A stretch of 64,000 nucleotides of DNA from Ampullaceana balthica (Eukaryota; Mollusca; Gastropoda; Lymnaeidae), in the NCBI GenBank assembly GCA_944989445.1, contig CALYLW010000180.1, positions 1,504,798-1,568,797 of the forward strand, written 5' to 3'. The position numbers were made by a program, and so were the translations under genes. Shown one piece after another: positions 33,680-45,325 of this stretch; positions within the stretch are counted from its first letter, which is position 1; each line of letters begins with the position of its first letter. The notes below the pieces were generated by a model that saw nothing but the letters and a program-made list of their open reading frames with translations, was not told where the DNA came from and did not search any database.

Positions 33680-34650
33680 ACATATTAACGCTCAACTTTA
33701 AATAAAAGTTGCACTTGAACATTTCATTGTTTACAATTCATCGGATGACATTTTATATGGCCTTACGCGTTTTGCCTCAGACGTTCGCGGGGACAGGAGT
33801 ATCGGTTCCGACACTGTAATCAAAGTCCGACGAGGTGGCATTTTGCGTATTAAGACATAAGAGTGCAGCCTTACTTAAATGGCAATTACGTGAGTTCAAA
33901 CATGCTCAGGAAATTAGACTTTTAGGGGGGTGGGGGTGGGGCAAAGCTTTATAACGTCACATTTGAGGGGGGGGGGTAACTTTTTGTGACGATGTGTGAC
34001 GAGGAGGGGACGGTGGGAAATCAGCCTAAATTGCGTGACGTCTTTAGGGACGGCCCCTTTATAGTCGTTGGAATTTTATTTTCTCCCCGCTTTCTTCCCA
34101 TTTTTTTTTAAAAATAAACGATGGTTGCTTTGAAGACTAGTATGGGGTTGGGTAGAGAGAGGGATGTGAAAACGTTCATCCCTGACGCTCACGAGCAAAA
34201 TATTTGCCATGAACCAATGCAGTGGTCCCCAACCTTTTTATCGCCACGGACCCCTTTTTGAAAATCGGCATGTTTAAATTATAAATACATTATGACTAAA
34301 TATAAAAAAAAACTTCTAAAATATAAAACAAATATTAAAATACATGTAAGCAAAAAAAAATAAAATAAAACAAAAAAAAAGAATATGAATATAAGGAAGT
34401 GATTTAACATTTTAACCCGGCTCACCGACAAAACAGCCCGGACAATACGGCTTCGACATAACGGCCCTGGACTAATAGATGGATTGATAATAAAAATTAC
34501 AATCAAATATTATATTCGTAGTTTTACTAACCGATTCAGTGTCAGGTTTAGCTCACAAGAAACAATAATAATTACATCAAAAGAATGAATTTAATAGCCT
34601 TTACTTTACTCGATATGGTACAAAGTGACGGTTGTTTTTTGACAAGAAAT
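33680..34650. other. USP10 intron 1, mixed repeat debris
   Basis: Poly-G tracts and GTGACGTC-rich blocks (33,920-34,060) resembling MITE ends; a lone hAT-type end CAGTGGTCCCCAACCTTTTT at about 34,219 with no partner found. The rest is AT-rich and unrecognised. Confidence 0.4.
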
Positions 34651-36125
34651 GGGGATACGGTGGTTGAGTGGCAGCGCGCCCGACTGGCGTACCGATGGAC
34701 ACGGGTTCGAATCCATGGGGAGTCAAGGGGCCAAGGGCGTCTGTGGCGAAATTTATGGAGATAAAGTCATCTGCGCACGGGAACTGGGTAGAACAAAGGG
34801 GAACTCACTATTGTCTGACCCGAAACCGTCAACAATGCGACGATCCGACCTGATAAGGTATGCACCGGGATCATGTGACAGGTCACGGTTGCATGACCGC
34901 GCTACGACAAATACAAGCCAATCAGAAAAGGGGTGAATATGTTACCCATCGGGTGTAAAGCCCAGCGCAACCCAAAAATCACTCTCTTTTCCGCCCAAGA
35001 CGTCCGCAGATTGTAGTACCAGTGTGACCATATTTTGTATAACTACATCTGCATCCATCCTTGGATGGGCCGACATTATTCTTGCTAATCCATTCTGGCT
35101 TCTGGGCACCCGCCAGTACCGGGACAGAAGTGTCGTTAATACTCAGGACCAAGCGACTTCGACTGACACCCTACCTCATCCCTGCACCTATCGACAGGAC
35201 CCTGAGGAGGACAACTCAGCAGTTACGTCTGACGTAAACTGACGCCGACTAACGTACACTGCGTATGTCGAAGCCTATACGTGTGCACGCACTACACGTA
35301 CAGAAGCCGGTCATTCACACTTCCGTGATCACCGATGTCACCTGGAACCATAGGTGAGAGAGTCTACCGAGCTCAAGGAATCGAACGATTCAGCTAGAGG
35401 GACCTTGCAGAACCAACTACACACTCCAGCATGGACGGAGCCTTGTGTAGGGCAGCGCTACCCAGCTGAACGCTTCATCGCACACACTGACCAGGGGATC
35501 GTGCAGAACCAACCGCCACACGGAGCGGGGCGCGACGACCCCATTGCAATTAAGTACCTGCACTATAAGCATAAGGTTACAAGGCATAGCCCTAATGATG
35601 ATAGGGCTAGGCCAAAGAAGGGACAGTTAATTTGTTGTATCACTATTATCATTTGGAACCAGTTTCCACTATTGTATAAATTGTATAAATACATTTATTG
35701 TTACATTTTTTACCCCTTTGCTCTGTTGATTATCGAGTGCAAGAGATCACTAAAGTTTATGCGTTGTGAGGGGGAAGGTGTTAATTTAAACATTACACCC
35801 CTAGACAACTTGCCAAACCTAGATACACATCTTTCTCGCCACAGCGTCCCCGAGTCCACACAGCTTCGATTGGGTACCTAACACATAGTTAGGGAAATAA
35901 AAGGCGGCTCATGAGTAGTGTGTGGAACCCTTTTAGCCGTGGCATGTGAACGCTGAATCACTTGCCAAAATCAACTGCTGCCTTGCAGATGGTCTTGGCT
36001 GACCAAAGACTATGGAAGCATATCCTGAAAAAACAGCAGGCTGAAGTCGGAGACCACGGGCCAATTGGCGCAAAAAACTCGCCGGCACGCAAAACTCAAA
36101 TTGAGAACGAAGAAGAAGAAGAAGA
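34651..36125 (+). mobile_element. tRNA-derived SINE, copy 2, split by a solo LTR
   Basis: Head GGTGGTTGAGTGGCAGCG and ACACGGGTTCGAATCC at 34660-34715 match copies 1 and 3. The body stops at GGGCGTC (34741) and resumes GCGTCCCCGAGTCC at 35844. The 3' part after about 35,967 differs from the other copies and ends in (GAA)n near 36,109-36,125. Confidence 0.82.
34742..35843. mobile_element. 1,102-bp solo LTR with 5-bp TSD GCGTC
   Basis: Starts TGTGGCGA and ends TCGCCACA, a perfect 8-bp inverted terminus of TG...CA form. Flanked by GCGTC at 34737-34741 and 35844-35848, and excising it restores the SINE consensus. These are the marks of an LTR left by LTR-LTR recombination. The strand is unresolved. 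A 175-aa ORF inside (35354-35881) overruns the LTR end and has no recognised domain. Confidence 0.88.
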
Positions 36126-36639
36126 AATTGACAAGAAATAATATACAATTGTACCAGTTGTTTAAGTTTAAGGAGGAAAAAGTTGACCATTGCTTAAAAT
36201 GCAATAAAGAAAAAACATGTGTTAAAATGTAAACAATTTGTCTGGGGCCGTTTTGAGGGGTCACCTTTTAACCCACTACAACGTGTTAATTTGCAAACAT
36301 ACGAAACTTCGCCATGGCTTTAAGCCAGATGACTGGCAGAGTTGTCTCGAACATTATTTTAAGGCTGCCGTCATCAAGTGGTTGAACTTCTTGCACATGA
36401 ATGCTAGATTCGTTAGTTGACACAAGGGTCGCTGATCCATTCCTCACCAGCTCATGGTTCTTTGGTTGCAGTGGCGTAGCTAGGGTCATCTACGCCCGGG
36501 GGGCATAGCACAAAGTCTGCGCCCCTTGCCGGACCGACAGATTCTGGGGGGTCAGTGAGCCCCCAAGAAAATTTAGAAATTTTAATGTTTATATGGTTCA
36601 TTTTCGAAGCATCTGGTATTGTTTGGAAAGCATTTACTA
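36126..36639. other. USP10 intron 1 spacer
   Basis: Contains a lone hAT-type terminus CAGTGGCGTAGCTAGGG at 36,471. Overlapping ORFs at 36,238-36,489 show no recognised family. Confidence 0.4.
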
Positions 36640-37640
36640 ATACTAATCGGCATCCTTCCGTCTCGCTAGACGATGATCATCACCGTTGTGTTGGGTTGCA
36701 TTTCCTCGTTTGGCTGTGCAGTCCTATCCTTGAGTGACAGTCTTTACCGCAGCTTTCGCACACGAGTTCTGTGCTTCCCAATACTTTGGCCTTTCTCCTA
36801 GCTCTTTTGTCTGTAGCCTCCTCCATCCTTCGCTCCTCGGCTACTATGATGCCTTCTTTTACAACTTTGCGCCACGTAGATCAGTCTGCTGCCTTACACT
36901 CCCAGTCACTTGTGCGTATTCTGGCTGCTTTCGTGTCCCTTTGACAGACATCTTGAAATCGCAGACGTTGGCGACATGTCTTCATCTTTCCCGATGCCAG
37001 TTCTATATATAGGGTGTCCTTGGGGATGCGACCTGGGATCATTCTTTTTAAATGTCCAACCATCTCAGGCGACTTTCACTAAGGATTGAGAACATGCTTT
37101 TGGTATTGGCACGCATCAGGACCTCACTATTTGGCACTTTGTCCTGCCATTTAATGCAAGGGATGCGACGCAGGCACCTCAAGTGGAAGCTTTTAAGCTT
37201 GCGCTCAAGGGATGTATAGGTTATCCATGTCTCGCTTCCGTATAGCAGTTAACAGCGTACTTATGACGCAGGCTCGATAGACACACAGTTTGGTTTTCTC
37301 CATTTTCTTGGTGTTTTTCCAGAACCGTTTATTTAGTTTAGCCATTGTGGCAGCTGCCTTGCCAATTCTACTGTTTATTTCGTCCTCGATGGACAGCGTA
37401 TTGGACCCCAAGTAGGTGAAGATGTCCAAAGCTCCAATTTTTCATTGTCGAAATTGATGGTAGGAGGAGAACGTGTGTCTTGGGCCATGATTTTTGTCTT
37501 TTTCAAGCTGATTTGCAGACCACATTCTTTTCAGGCGTCGGAGAAGCTTGACACGAGTTTTTGCAAACCAGTTTCTGTGTGTGTGTTATCAGTGTCGCAT
37601 CATCCGCAAAGAGTAGCTAACGAATTAGGACATCGTTTTG
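36640..37640 (-). pseudogene. 5'-truncated LINE reverse transcriptase fragment (family A)
   Basis: Minus-strand frames, broken by shifts, read LFADDAT (catalytic motif, about 37,600), LDIFTYLGS, DEINSRIGKAAATMAKLNKR and VYRACVISTLL, then HLKRM and a charged tail. Same family as 43240-44131, more decayed. Lacks endonuclease and the N-terminal RT. Confidence 0.78.
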
Positions 37641-39954
37641 ATTTTGGCTCGGAGGCGGGCAGTGTTGAAAAGTCCTCCATTAGCTCTGGCGTGTAACCAG
37701 ATTCCATCACTGCTGTCCTTGAATGCGTATCAAAAGCATTTAGTACCGTATATAATCTCATTCAAGGGCGTTTTAAAACTGCATCCAATATTCGCGGTTA
37801 TTCGTCATTCGCGGAAAAGGGGGGGGGGTAGAGAACATAAATCCCCGCAAAAAGTGAGGGAATAGTGTATTATGAACTTGAATGCACCAAAAAGTTGACG
37901 ATACTGGGTGGGGCGGCAGTTGGTTTATCATCATCCAGATGGCGCTCGATGACACTGGTGTTCTCGCCCTTCGCCAACAAAATGTCATCAGAAAGATTGC
38001 ATTTTGCCGTGTCTCTCTCAACTCGCTTGGCGTGATTCCACACGGCCGATGTATTACCCATCTGACACTGTTAGTAACTATTTAATTTATTAAAATCGTT
38101 TTTCTGCTAGGCATACACGAGTTCACGAACACAAGAAACAAACAAATAGATAGGATGCGGGTTATAGGAGTGGATAGGGGAGTGAAGGGGGTTTAGATAA
38201 ACATAACTGGCTCCTCTCAATCGATGACTCAATGTTGTCAGTGTATTTCAAAGCAAAGCTAGTGTCCTGTCATATAATTAAAGCAGGGATGTTATAAATA
38301 TAAAAAATACCGTCTCTTTCATTTCTATGCAGTCAATCCTTATTCTCGGCGGCGCACTCATGTTTTCCTATTTGATTTATTAAAACATAATTGTGTTAGC
38401 GACTTTTGTTTCATGTTCAGAGAAAAAAATATATACATGTGTATCAACATAAGTTGTACTTTGTCGGGACCGTATTTTATTTCCTCTTGACAGGTATTTT
38501 TTTCTTAAGCGTTTGCGCCCGGGTACCCGTTAAAATTGGGCTGAAATGTTTATACCAACTGTGGCATGCAGTTCTTCGGTGTTCACATTGCAGTTCACGA
38601 ACAATTTATCAAAGAAAACTTTTGATTTGAAATATATGCTGTTTTATCCGTTTAACTTGAAAACGCTTTGAAAAACTGTAAGGAGGTACTGAGAGCATAA
38701 AATAAAGAAGAGAAGATTTAGAAAAAACTGATGTAAAAAATTCCAGGGGCGCTGTTTTATATTTTTTATGGAACGGGGTGGTATACCTAAAAAGTCTGGG
38801 AACCACTCGAAGGAGATAACGAGTATTAAAAAATGAGACACATGACGTCACGCGGTTTTGGACAATCTCCCTTTCCTACACTAGTTACGTCAGTAGAAGT
38901 TAGCCTCTCCGCATAAAAGCCGTATTTCCTATTTGAAAATGAGTCTGTTTCAAATTTTTTAAAAAATTGTGGGCATTTCAGTATGCATTTAGTGAATGAG
39001 CACGTTTCAAAACAATTTCTCGTCATTTTAGTGTATGGATTCACTCTAAAATCGTACGTGAAAACATGTATCAAAAAGAGGCACAGGAAAGCTGAAACAT
39101 TTAGTTTAAGTGTTGAGCATTTAGATGTGATGTCAAAGTTCTTAAAAACCACTCCTCCCCCCTCGTAACACATCTAAACAAATATGTGCCTCCTCTTCCC
39201 TCACCCTAGGTGTCTGACGTCATTTGTGGACGGCAACTTATGTTATCTAATACTAATATTCGGATGAATAAAAAAATTTGTGTAAAAAATATCATGCCAT
39301 GCATTATCGTCAAATATTATTAACCAACAAGTACCAAAAAATTTTAGTTAAAAAAAATATTTACTTTTTAACAAATTATTGCTTCATTATTATTTTGTAC
39401 AAATATTATTGCTTTGTAGTTTTAAGTGGAGTGCCGTCTTCGCAGAAACTTAGCCTTAGCATTGACATATTACGTTGTTCCAGGATATGTCAATGTAACA
39501 CATATCACAAAAATACACCCCCACAGTTTTTTAAACTTAAACATTTAAATAAATATCATTTTTATATGATTATCTTTTTTATCATAATTTTATGATAAAT
39601 ATTTTTTAATTTAAATTATTTACCCCGGCGAGTGCCGCCTTCGCAGCTCAGCTGGTTGAGCCAAATTATCCAATTGGGCAACACAAAAAATAATAACTTT
39701 TAAGAAAGAAGATTTCTCCATTGGCATGCAACAATGGCGCCGTAAATCACAGAAGATGCATGAAATATACAATTTTTTATTTCGTATAAATTATAAAACA
39801 GTAGTTTAATTTGAACAAAAATATAATATTTTAATGTTAAAATATATTTCATAGTAAGTTTAGTTGATTTTTTGGTTTTAAACTACTCAAAAAATAAATT
39901 GCGCTGAAATAAGAAATTACCCACAGTCTGTTTATTTTGGTATACCCAGTCCAC
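37641..39954. other. USP10 intron 1, repeat debris
   Basis: A pogo/Tigger-like scrap (ATTCGCGGTTATTCG, about 37,789), a decayed hAT-like end (GTCTGGGAACCACT, about 38,798), and MITE-like CACATGACGTCACGCGG (38,838) and GGTGTCTGACGTCATTTGTG (39,209) that may be the two ends of one older element. Several chance ORFs; none recognised. Confidence 0.4.
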
Positions 39955-40350
39955 CTTAATAGCTTAAAATTTATTTTTAAAAAGATTTATGATTTTAAAA
40001 TTAATTTGGTAAAAGCAAAGAGAACGGTGCGCTCGATAAATCATATTTTTGGTTGCTATATAAACTATATTATTATTATATTTGTTGTTTTTTCTATTTA
40101 ATTTAATTTAATTTAAAAATAGACAACTAAACCTAACCCAGACCCTAAAACTGAAACTACAACCTTAAAAAAAAAGACTCAAACGAAACTCTTTTTCTAT
40201 TTTTATTTTAAAAAATAGACAACTAAACCTAACCCAGACCCTAAAACTGAAACTACAAACTTTAAAAAAAAAGACTCAAACGAAACTCGAACCGCCACCT
40301 AGGCCTAGAGTTCAAGAATCTAATGTCCTAACCGTGAGACCACAGAAGCT
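39955..40350 (-). mobile_element. tRNA-like SINE with internal tandem duplication, copy 1
   Basis: On the minus strand: CTTCTGTGGTCTCACGGTTA and GGCGGTTCGAGTTTCG (A- and B-box-like), then two ~95-bp repeats (TGTAGTTTCAGTTTTAGGGT), then a tail GCTTTTACCAAATTAATTTT. Same organisation at 53396-53765 on the plus strand. Confidence 0.78.
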
Positions 40351-40679
40351 CATGTACCGATTGAATTTTAAAAAATCTTATAAATAAAAAAGAGCAAAAT
40401 GTGACGTCACGTTTACGCGACACCCAAGCTTTACAGTGGATGCCGCGCATTGCGCGGTGTCTACCCACTTCGTACTAATAAATAGCAATACTAAACTAAA
40501 TACTCTTGATAGTTAATTTAAACTCTTAATGCAGATACTTGAGATACCTACCATTGATCACCATTGACCATAGTATCCATAGCCATGGCCATAGCTTCAT
40601 TGTTACTATGATTCATATTTAAATTTAAAACGTTTAAAATATTAAAAAATGGTTCATACTAAACTCAAGAACCAAAAGC

Positions 40680-41450
40680 TATTGGCACTTTCTATAGCCA
40701 ACCCATCCAGTACCTTGCATATGCTGATGACATAGGCATAGCCCTGCTTGCTAAAAGTCCTAAAGACATGACATATCAAAGTCATACATTATGAATATTA
40801 TGATACATTGAATTAGAAGACGCATCACTGCAAGCAGGGCTGGAAGTCAACAACCAAAAAACAAAATACATGACCCTAGGCCCTAGAAAGAGAAGAAAGG
40901 ACAGGTGAAGACATTAAAATTAGGAACCAGACTTTTGAAAAAGTAAATCAATTCAAATACCTAGGATCAATACTAAATGAAAGGAATGAATTAATGATAG
41001 AAATTAAAGAAAGAATATCAGCCGGTAATAGAGTATACTTTAGTAGCCAGAATATCCTCAAAAACAAAAATATTACAAGGGAAACAAAGAAAACTCTTTA
41101 TAAAACTGTCATCAGACCAGCTGTAACATATGCAAGTGAAACTTGGACCTTGACAAAAACTGCAGAAAACCTGTTAAATACATGGGAGAGGAAAGTTCTC
41201 AGGAAAATATATGGACCAACAAAGGATGAGTTCGGATGGAGAATAAGAACCAACCATGAACTATACAATCTATATCAGGATACCACAATAGTTGCAGAAA
41301 TAAAAAAAGGGCAGACTGCGCTGGGCAGGACACCTAGAAAGAATGTCAAATGATAGAGGAGTAAAGAGGGTACACCACCAAAACCCCAGAGGAAAACGGC
41401 TCAAGGGAAGACCTAGGCACTGGCCATTTACCAAGGCCTGCTCTGACTCA
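40680..41450 (+). pseudogene. 5'-truncated LINE reverse transcriptase fragment (family B)
   Basis: QYLAYADDIGIALLAKSPKD at about 40,710 carries the YADD catalytic motif. It continues FKYLGSILNE, KTLYKTVIRPAVTYASETW, WERKVLRKIYGPTKDEFGWR and RTNHELYNLY, with at least two frame breaks. Joined directly to element E5 downstream. Clade not resolved. Confidence 0.78.
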
Positions 41451-41460
41451 ATTTAAAAAG

Positions 41461-42497
41461 AAAAATGTTCTTTCCCCCAACCCACTGTAGATGTATAACA
41501 GTGGGGGAGGGGAGGGAAGGTGTCTCTTCTCGCGGTCTTGTATTGGTATGTCAAAGCAAGAGGCTTCCTTTTATATAAACATCAAAGACCTTTCAAGCCT
41601 TCCCCCCCACCACCCTCATTACCCCTAACTAGAAAACTCCGTAACTCCCCCCCCCCTTGAGTTCACTCACGGTCCACATCAAGCTCTCGTACAGTGCCTC
41701 GACAACTAAGCAAATTAAAAAAAAATTTTTAAAAAACATTCCTTAGCCGTAGGCGAAGTAGACTAATAGTGATGACGTGTATATTATTTAGATACCGGAA
41801 TAGGGAGAAAGCGATTTGAAGTCACCGTCGCTCAACACAACAAAAACGAACTCCGGGGTAAAAAGCTATTACGGCTTATTGAAGTTGCAGCTGAATAAAT
41901 TATTTAAACTCCGAAGACTTAAAACTTAAATAAATAAGCCTAAACATTTTTAAAGATGAGTGTTAAGTCGTAACTACGGTAAACACTAGTCCTAGCGTAA
42001 TAGTAGTCAATTATTAACAAATATATTTATTTGAATATTGATTGTTTTCCTTGGTCCTTATACAAATAAATGCCTTGGTATTTATTAGTAATAAACTTAC
42101 ACTAAGATTATGACTTTAATTATAATTACATTATTAGTAGTAAGTAGTATGAAATAATAAAGTTCAAGGACGAACGAGCAAATGAACTAGAACGAGAGCC
42201 TCAGTCTCAGTCAGAGCTGAGTCACTAATTCATTTACATAAATCATACTCGCAAGGACGTTCCATTTCGCATAATATAATATATCACATAATTTAACATT
42301 ATATTGATATTTCGTATATTCCGATACGGTTCTGATTAATCGTCCCATCACTAATTAACGCACAGCACATATATAAAGAAATTTCAAGCGCATGTTAATA
42401 TTTTGCCGCCATATTGGTTTTCGTTTTAACTCGATCATCGGTTATCTCGATGCCATTTTTCATACCCCAACGCAGTCGACTTAACCGGTTTCGACTG
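41461..42497 (-). mobile_element. Pogo-like element E5, one end missing
   Basis: Right end GGTTTCGACTG then TA (42498-42499). The whole copy is the reverse complement of E3 from 20424 to about 21520, including the G-rich block. The other terminus is absent; homology stops where E3 carries the dispersed repeat. Confidence 0.82.
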
Positions 42498-42513
42498 TAG
42501 TACATACCAGTAA

Positions 42514-42637
42514 GGGGCTGTCCATAATACGTCATGCTCCAGAGGGGGTGTAAGAAAGTGTGACAGTTTGTGACAGGGGGAGGGGGATTTAAAAATTGTT
42601 TTTAAAAAATAGCGTGACTTACTTTATGGACAGCCCC
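42514..42637. mobile_element. 124-bp MITE with GGGGCTGTCCATAA ends
   Basis: GGGGCTGTCCATAATACGTC at the left and TTTATGGACAGCCCC at the right form inverted repeats. Possible 2-bp AA duplication. Superfamily uncertain. Confidence 0.82.
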
Positions 42638-43239
42638 AATGGAATATATTTTATCAAAAGGTTTCACACAGCTGTGTGAATAACGCTGGACAATATTCCC
42701 ACAGCTGTGTGAATAACGCTAGCCTATTATTATTATTGTTGAGTGTCTTGAGAGAGAGAGTGGGGGGGGGTTAGGCTTACAGTCAGTAAGTTACAGATAA
42801 AGGTTTTTGGGGAATTTGTTAAATAATACCAGCACTGTACTGTGCATTGATATTTGAATTTGAAAGAGTGAGGGCTGTTACTGTTTAATTTCCAGATGCC
42901 TTTGTTTATGCATAGCAGTTGGGAGGGGAAAATGTTCACCGAGGTAAACAAAAAGTTATTAAATATTTAAACCTGAAAAAGATGCAACAGAACAACTAAA
43001 ATATTGGCAAAATGCCTTTCTCTCTGAACAAATATAAACAAAGTAAATAAGGTAAAATGTATCTACAGTGTAGTTTAAAAGGAATTCAACCCACAAATAG
43101 TTGCAGATAAATTAGTAAGGGTAACATTAGTATTTCCTATCATGCACTGAATTGCAATTGTGCTTGTACACTATTTTGTCAATAAGTTATTCTGTATTTA
43201 ATTTTAAGATAACCACTTATGTCTTTAGTTTTACATTAA
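42638..43239. other. USP10 intron 1 spacer
   Basis: Contains a 21-bp direct repeat (ACAGCTGTGTGAATAACGCT at about 42,668 and 42,701) and a poly-G tract; otherwise unrecognised. Confidence 0.45.
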
Positions 43240-44131
43240 ACGTTACGCGGATGACGCAGCCCTTACCTCACATACAGAGGCCGGACTCCAACAGTTGGTC
43301 AATAAGTTCTCAGAGGCATGCAAGGATTTTGGTTTAACGATTAGCCTCAAAAAGACCAACATTATGAGACAAGGCACTGACCGCCTTCCAGCAATCTCCA
43401 TTGAGGGAAACACCTTGGACGTCGTCGATGATTTCGCCTACCTTGGCAGTAACATCACAAGCACACTCTCCCTGGATAAGGAAATAGGAATCAGAATCGG
43501 CAAGGCCGCATCATTAATGGCTAGGCTGAATCAAAGACTGTGGAACAGTGCGCAGCTCACAGATAGGACGAAAATCACTGTGTACCAGGCTTGCGTGCTC
43601 AGCACACTCCTCTATGGCAGTGAGTGCTGGACGACCTACGCCAAGCAAACAAAGCAGCTCAACAGCTTCCACTTACGATGCTTGCGTAGGATTCTACGCA
43701 TCAAGTGGCAGGACAAGATCGCCAATGTCGAGGTACTCAGAAGAAGCCATATGCTGAGTATGCACTCAATTCTGAGTGAGAGGCGCCTGCGGTGGTTAGG
43801 TCATGTCCGCAGGATGAGCTCGGAGCGCATTCCTAGAGCCTTGCTTTACGGTGAGCTGGCAACCGGTATGAGAAAAAGAGGTCGCCCCTGCTTGCGCTTC
43901 AAAGACGTCTGCAAGAAAGACATGTCATTGGCACAGATAGACCATAAAACGTGGGAGACCATTGCCGAGGAGTGCACCTCCTGGCGGGCAAAAGTGCGTG
44001 AGGGCATTCATGTCGCGGAAGCATCCCTCATAGCTTTGAGTGAAGAGAGAAGGGCAGGGGGGGCAGAGGAGCAGGAGTACACATCATCGTCCCATGAGGA
44101 CAGATGGTTGCCATATACAAATGTTACATAA
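43240..44131 (+). pseudogene. 5'-truncated LINE reverse transcriptase fragment (family A, intact 3' ORF)
   Basis: Open from about 43,240: RYADDAALTSHTEAGLQQLV (YADD catalytic motif), FAYLGSNITSTLSLDKEIG, RIGKAASLMARLNQRLW, YQACVLSTLLYGSECW, RRLRWLGHVRRMSSERIPRA, GRPCLRFKDVCKKDM, stop at 44131. This is the thumb/C-terminal part of a non-LTR retrotransposon ORF2; endonuclease and palm N-terminus are missing. No frameshift over about 290 codons, so a younger insertion than 36640-37640. GC content exceeds its surroundings. Confidence 0.85.
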
Positions 44132-44329
44132 CTTAAAGTGTAATGCATTTATGTAAGTTTTATATGATAGCATCAATGATTGGGAGCATATTAAGGGTAT
44201 AACTCTATACATTAAAACTGCTACAAGGTGTGATACAATGCACAATATGGGACACCAGCCTTTCGCCCTGTTAATTTTTTCACTGAGATGACAAACTATT
44301 TGGTTGGTACGTTTTGATATGTGCCTTTT

Positions 44330-44780
44330 TTAAATCCTTTATGTTAACTCGTGGCGTCTGCTTGCTTGTTTGCTGCAAAAACTTTTGATCAATATTTAAC
44401 CCACTTCCCCTTGTGCTAGAGAGCTGAAATTTTGCTGGCAGACTCATGGCAACGATAACAATGATCTATCAAAATTTCACATCGATCGAATGTACTATAA
44501 TTAAATTAATGAATTTTTAGATTATCTCTATGTAGCATGTAAATTTTTGTCTAGACTGTCGCGGTGCGTATTATATTGAACAACCTTTTTAATATTTTCC
44601 TGTCGCACTGTGCTGTGTGTATTATATTGACCATACTTTTTAATATATTCCCAACCTGTAAATGTTTATGCTAGTCAGTCGCGCGGTGCACATTATATTA
44701 AACATGTTTTTGTAACCCTTTTCCCATGATCAAATCGAGCTAAAATTTAGCAGGTAAACTAGTCGGGTTTTTTTTTACAA
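44330..44780 (+). repeat. Dispersed repeat, copy 3
   Basis: Starts TTTTTTAAATCCTTTATGTT, continues CGTGGCGTCTGCTTGCTTG and ATCAAAATTTCACATCGATC, then three GTRTATTATATTGA-type motifs (about 44,566, 44,618 and 44,690) as in E3. Confidence 0.65.
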
Positions 44781-45208
44781 TAAATCCTGAGGATATGATT
44801 TTGCTATACTTTTCTGTACAAAAAAAAATAGTACTAAACTACAGGTAAAATAGTACTAAACTCAAGATGGTCTTTTGGATACGTAAAATAACCATTCTGT
44901 AAGCTTATCCGAAAAGATGAAGTCAGTATGACAATAAATACAGCTATTTAATAAAAAAAATCATAACCAATTGATCGCAGTAAACGTGATATCCTTACAG
45001 GATATAGGCATAAGTTTACAGAAAACCTTATGGGATGTTAAAGTGTAAAAGGTTATTGCCCCTGATCCTAGCATTAACATTAAAAAAAATTGTATGAGCA
45101 TAATATTTTGATATAAGATAAAGGACACAACAGTCAGCTCAACAAATCTTATTATTTCTAGAGGTATACATTTTTTATTATGTTATAATTTTATAAATCC
45201 ATTTTCAG

Positions 45209-45325
45209 AGCCCTCTTAAAGCTTGTAAAGGCCTCTCTTTTATTAACTGGGAAGAGCTCAGTGATGAAGAATTTGTGAAATTAGACAAAATAATTAATGC
45301 GACACAAGTTTGTTCTGGTGTGCAG
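45209..45325 (+). CDS. USP10: USP10 exon 2
   Basis: 39 codons, phase 0 both ends, acceptor ATTTTCAG, donor GTAAGC. Encodes KGLSFINWEELSDEEFVKLD, which aligns with the human N-terminus IFGDFSPDEFNQF, the G3BP-binding region. Confidence 0.78.

Noticed and set aside
34655..34720. tRNA gene-like A and B boxes (also at 30.5, 45.7, 53.4 and 54.8 kb)
   Set aside because: Boxes are real but no cloverleaf closes, and each continues into a repeated body and tail. They are SINE heads.
35354..35881. 175-aa ORF as a gene
   Set aside because: It runs through the solo LTR and across its end into the SINE; no domain seen.
43295..44131. 278-aa ORF as a host gene
   Set aside because: Open frame begins upstream with a YADD motif, and the sequence is the C-terminal part of a LINE reverse transcriptase.
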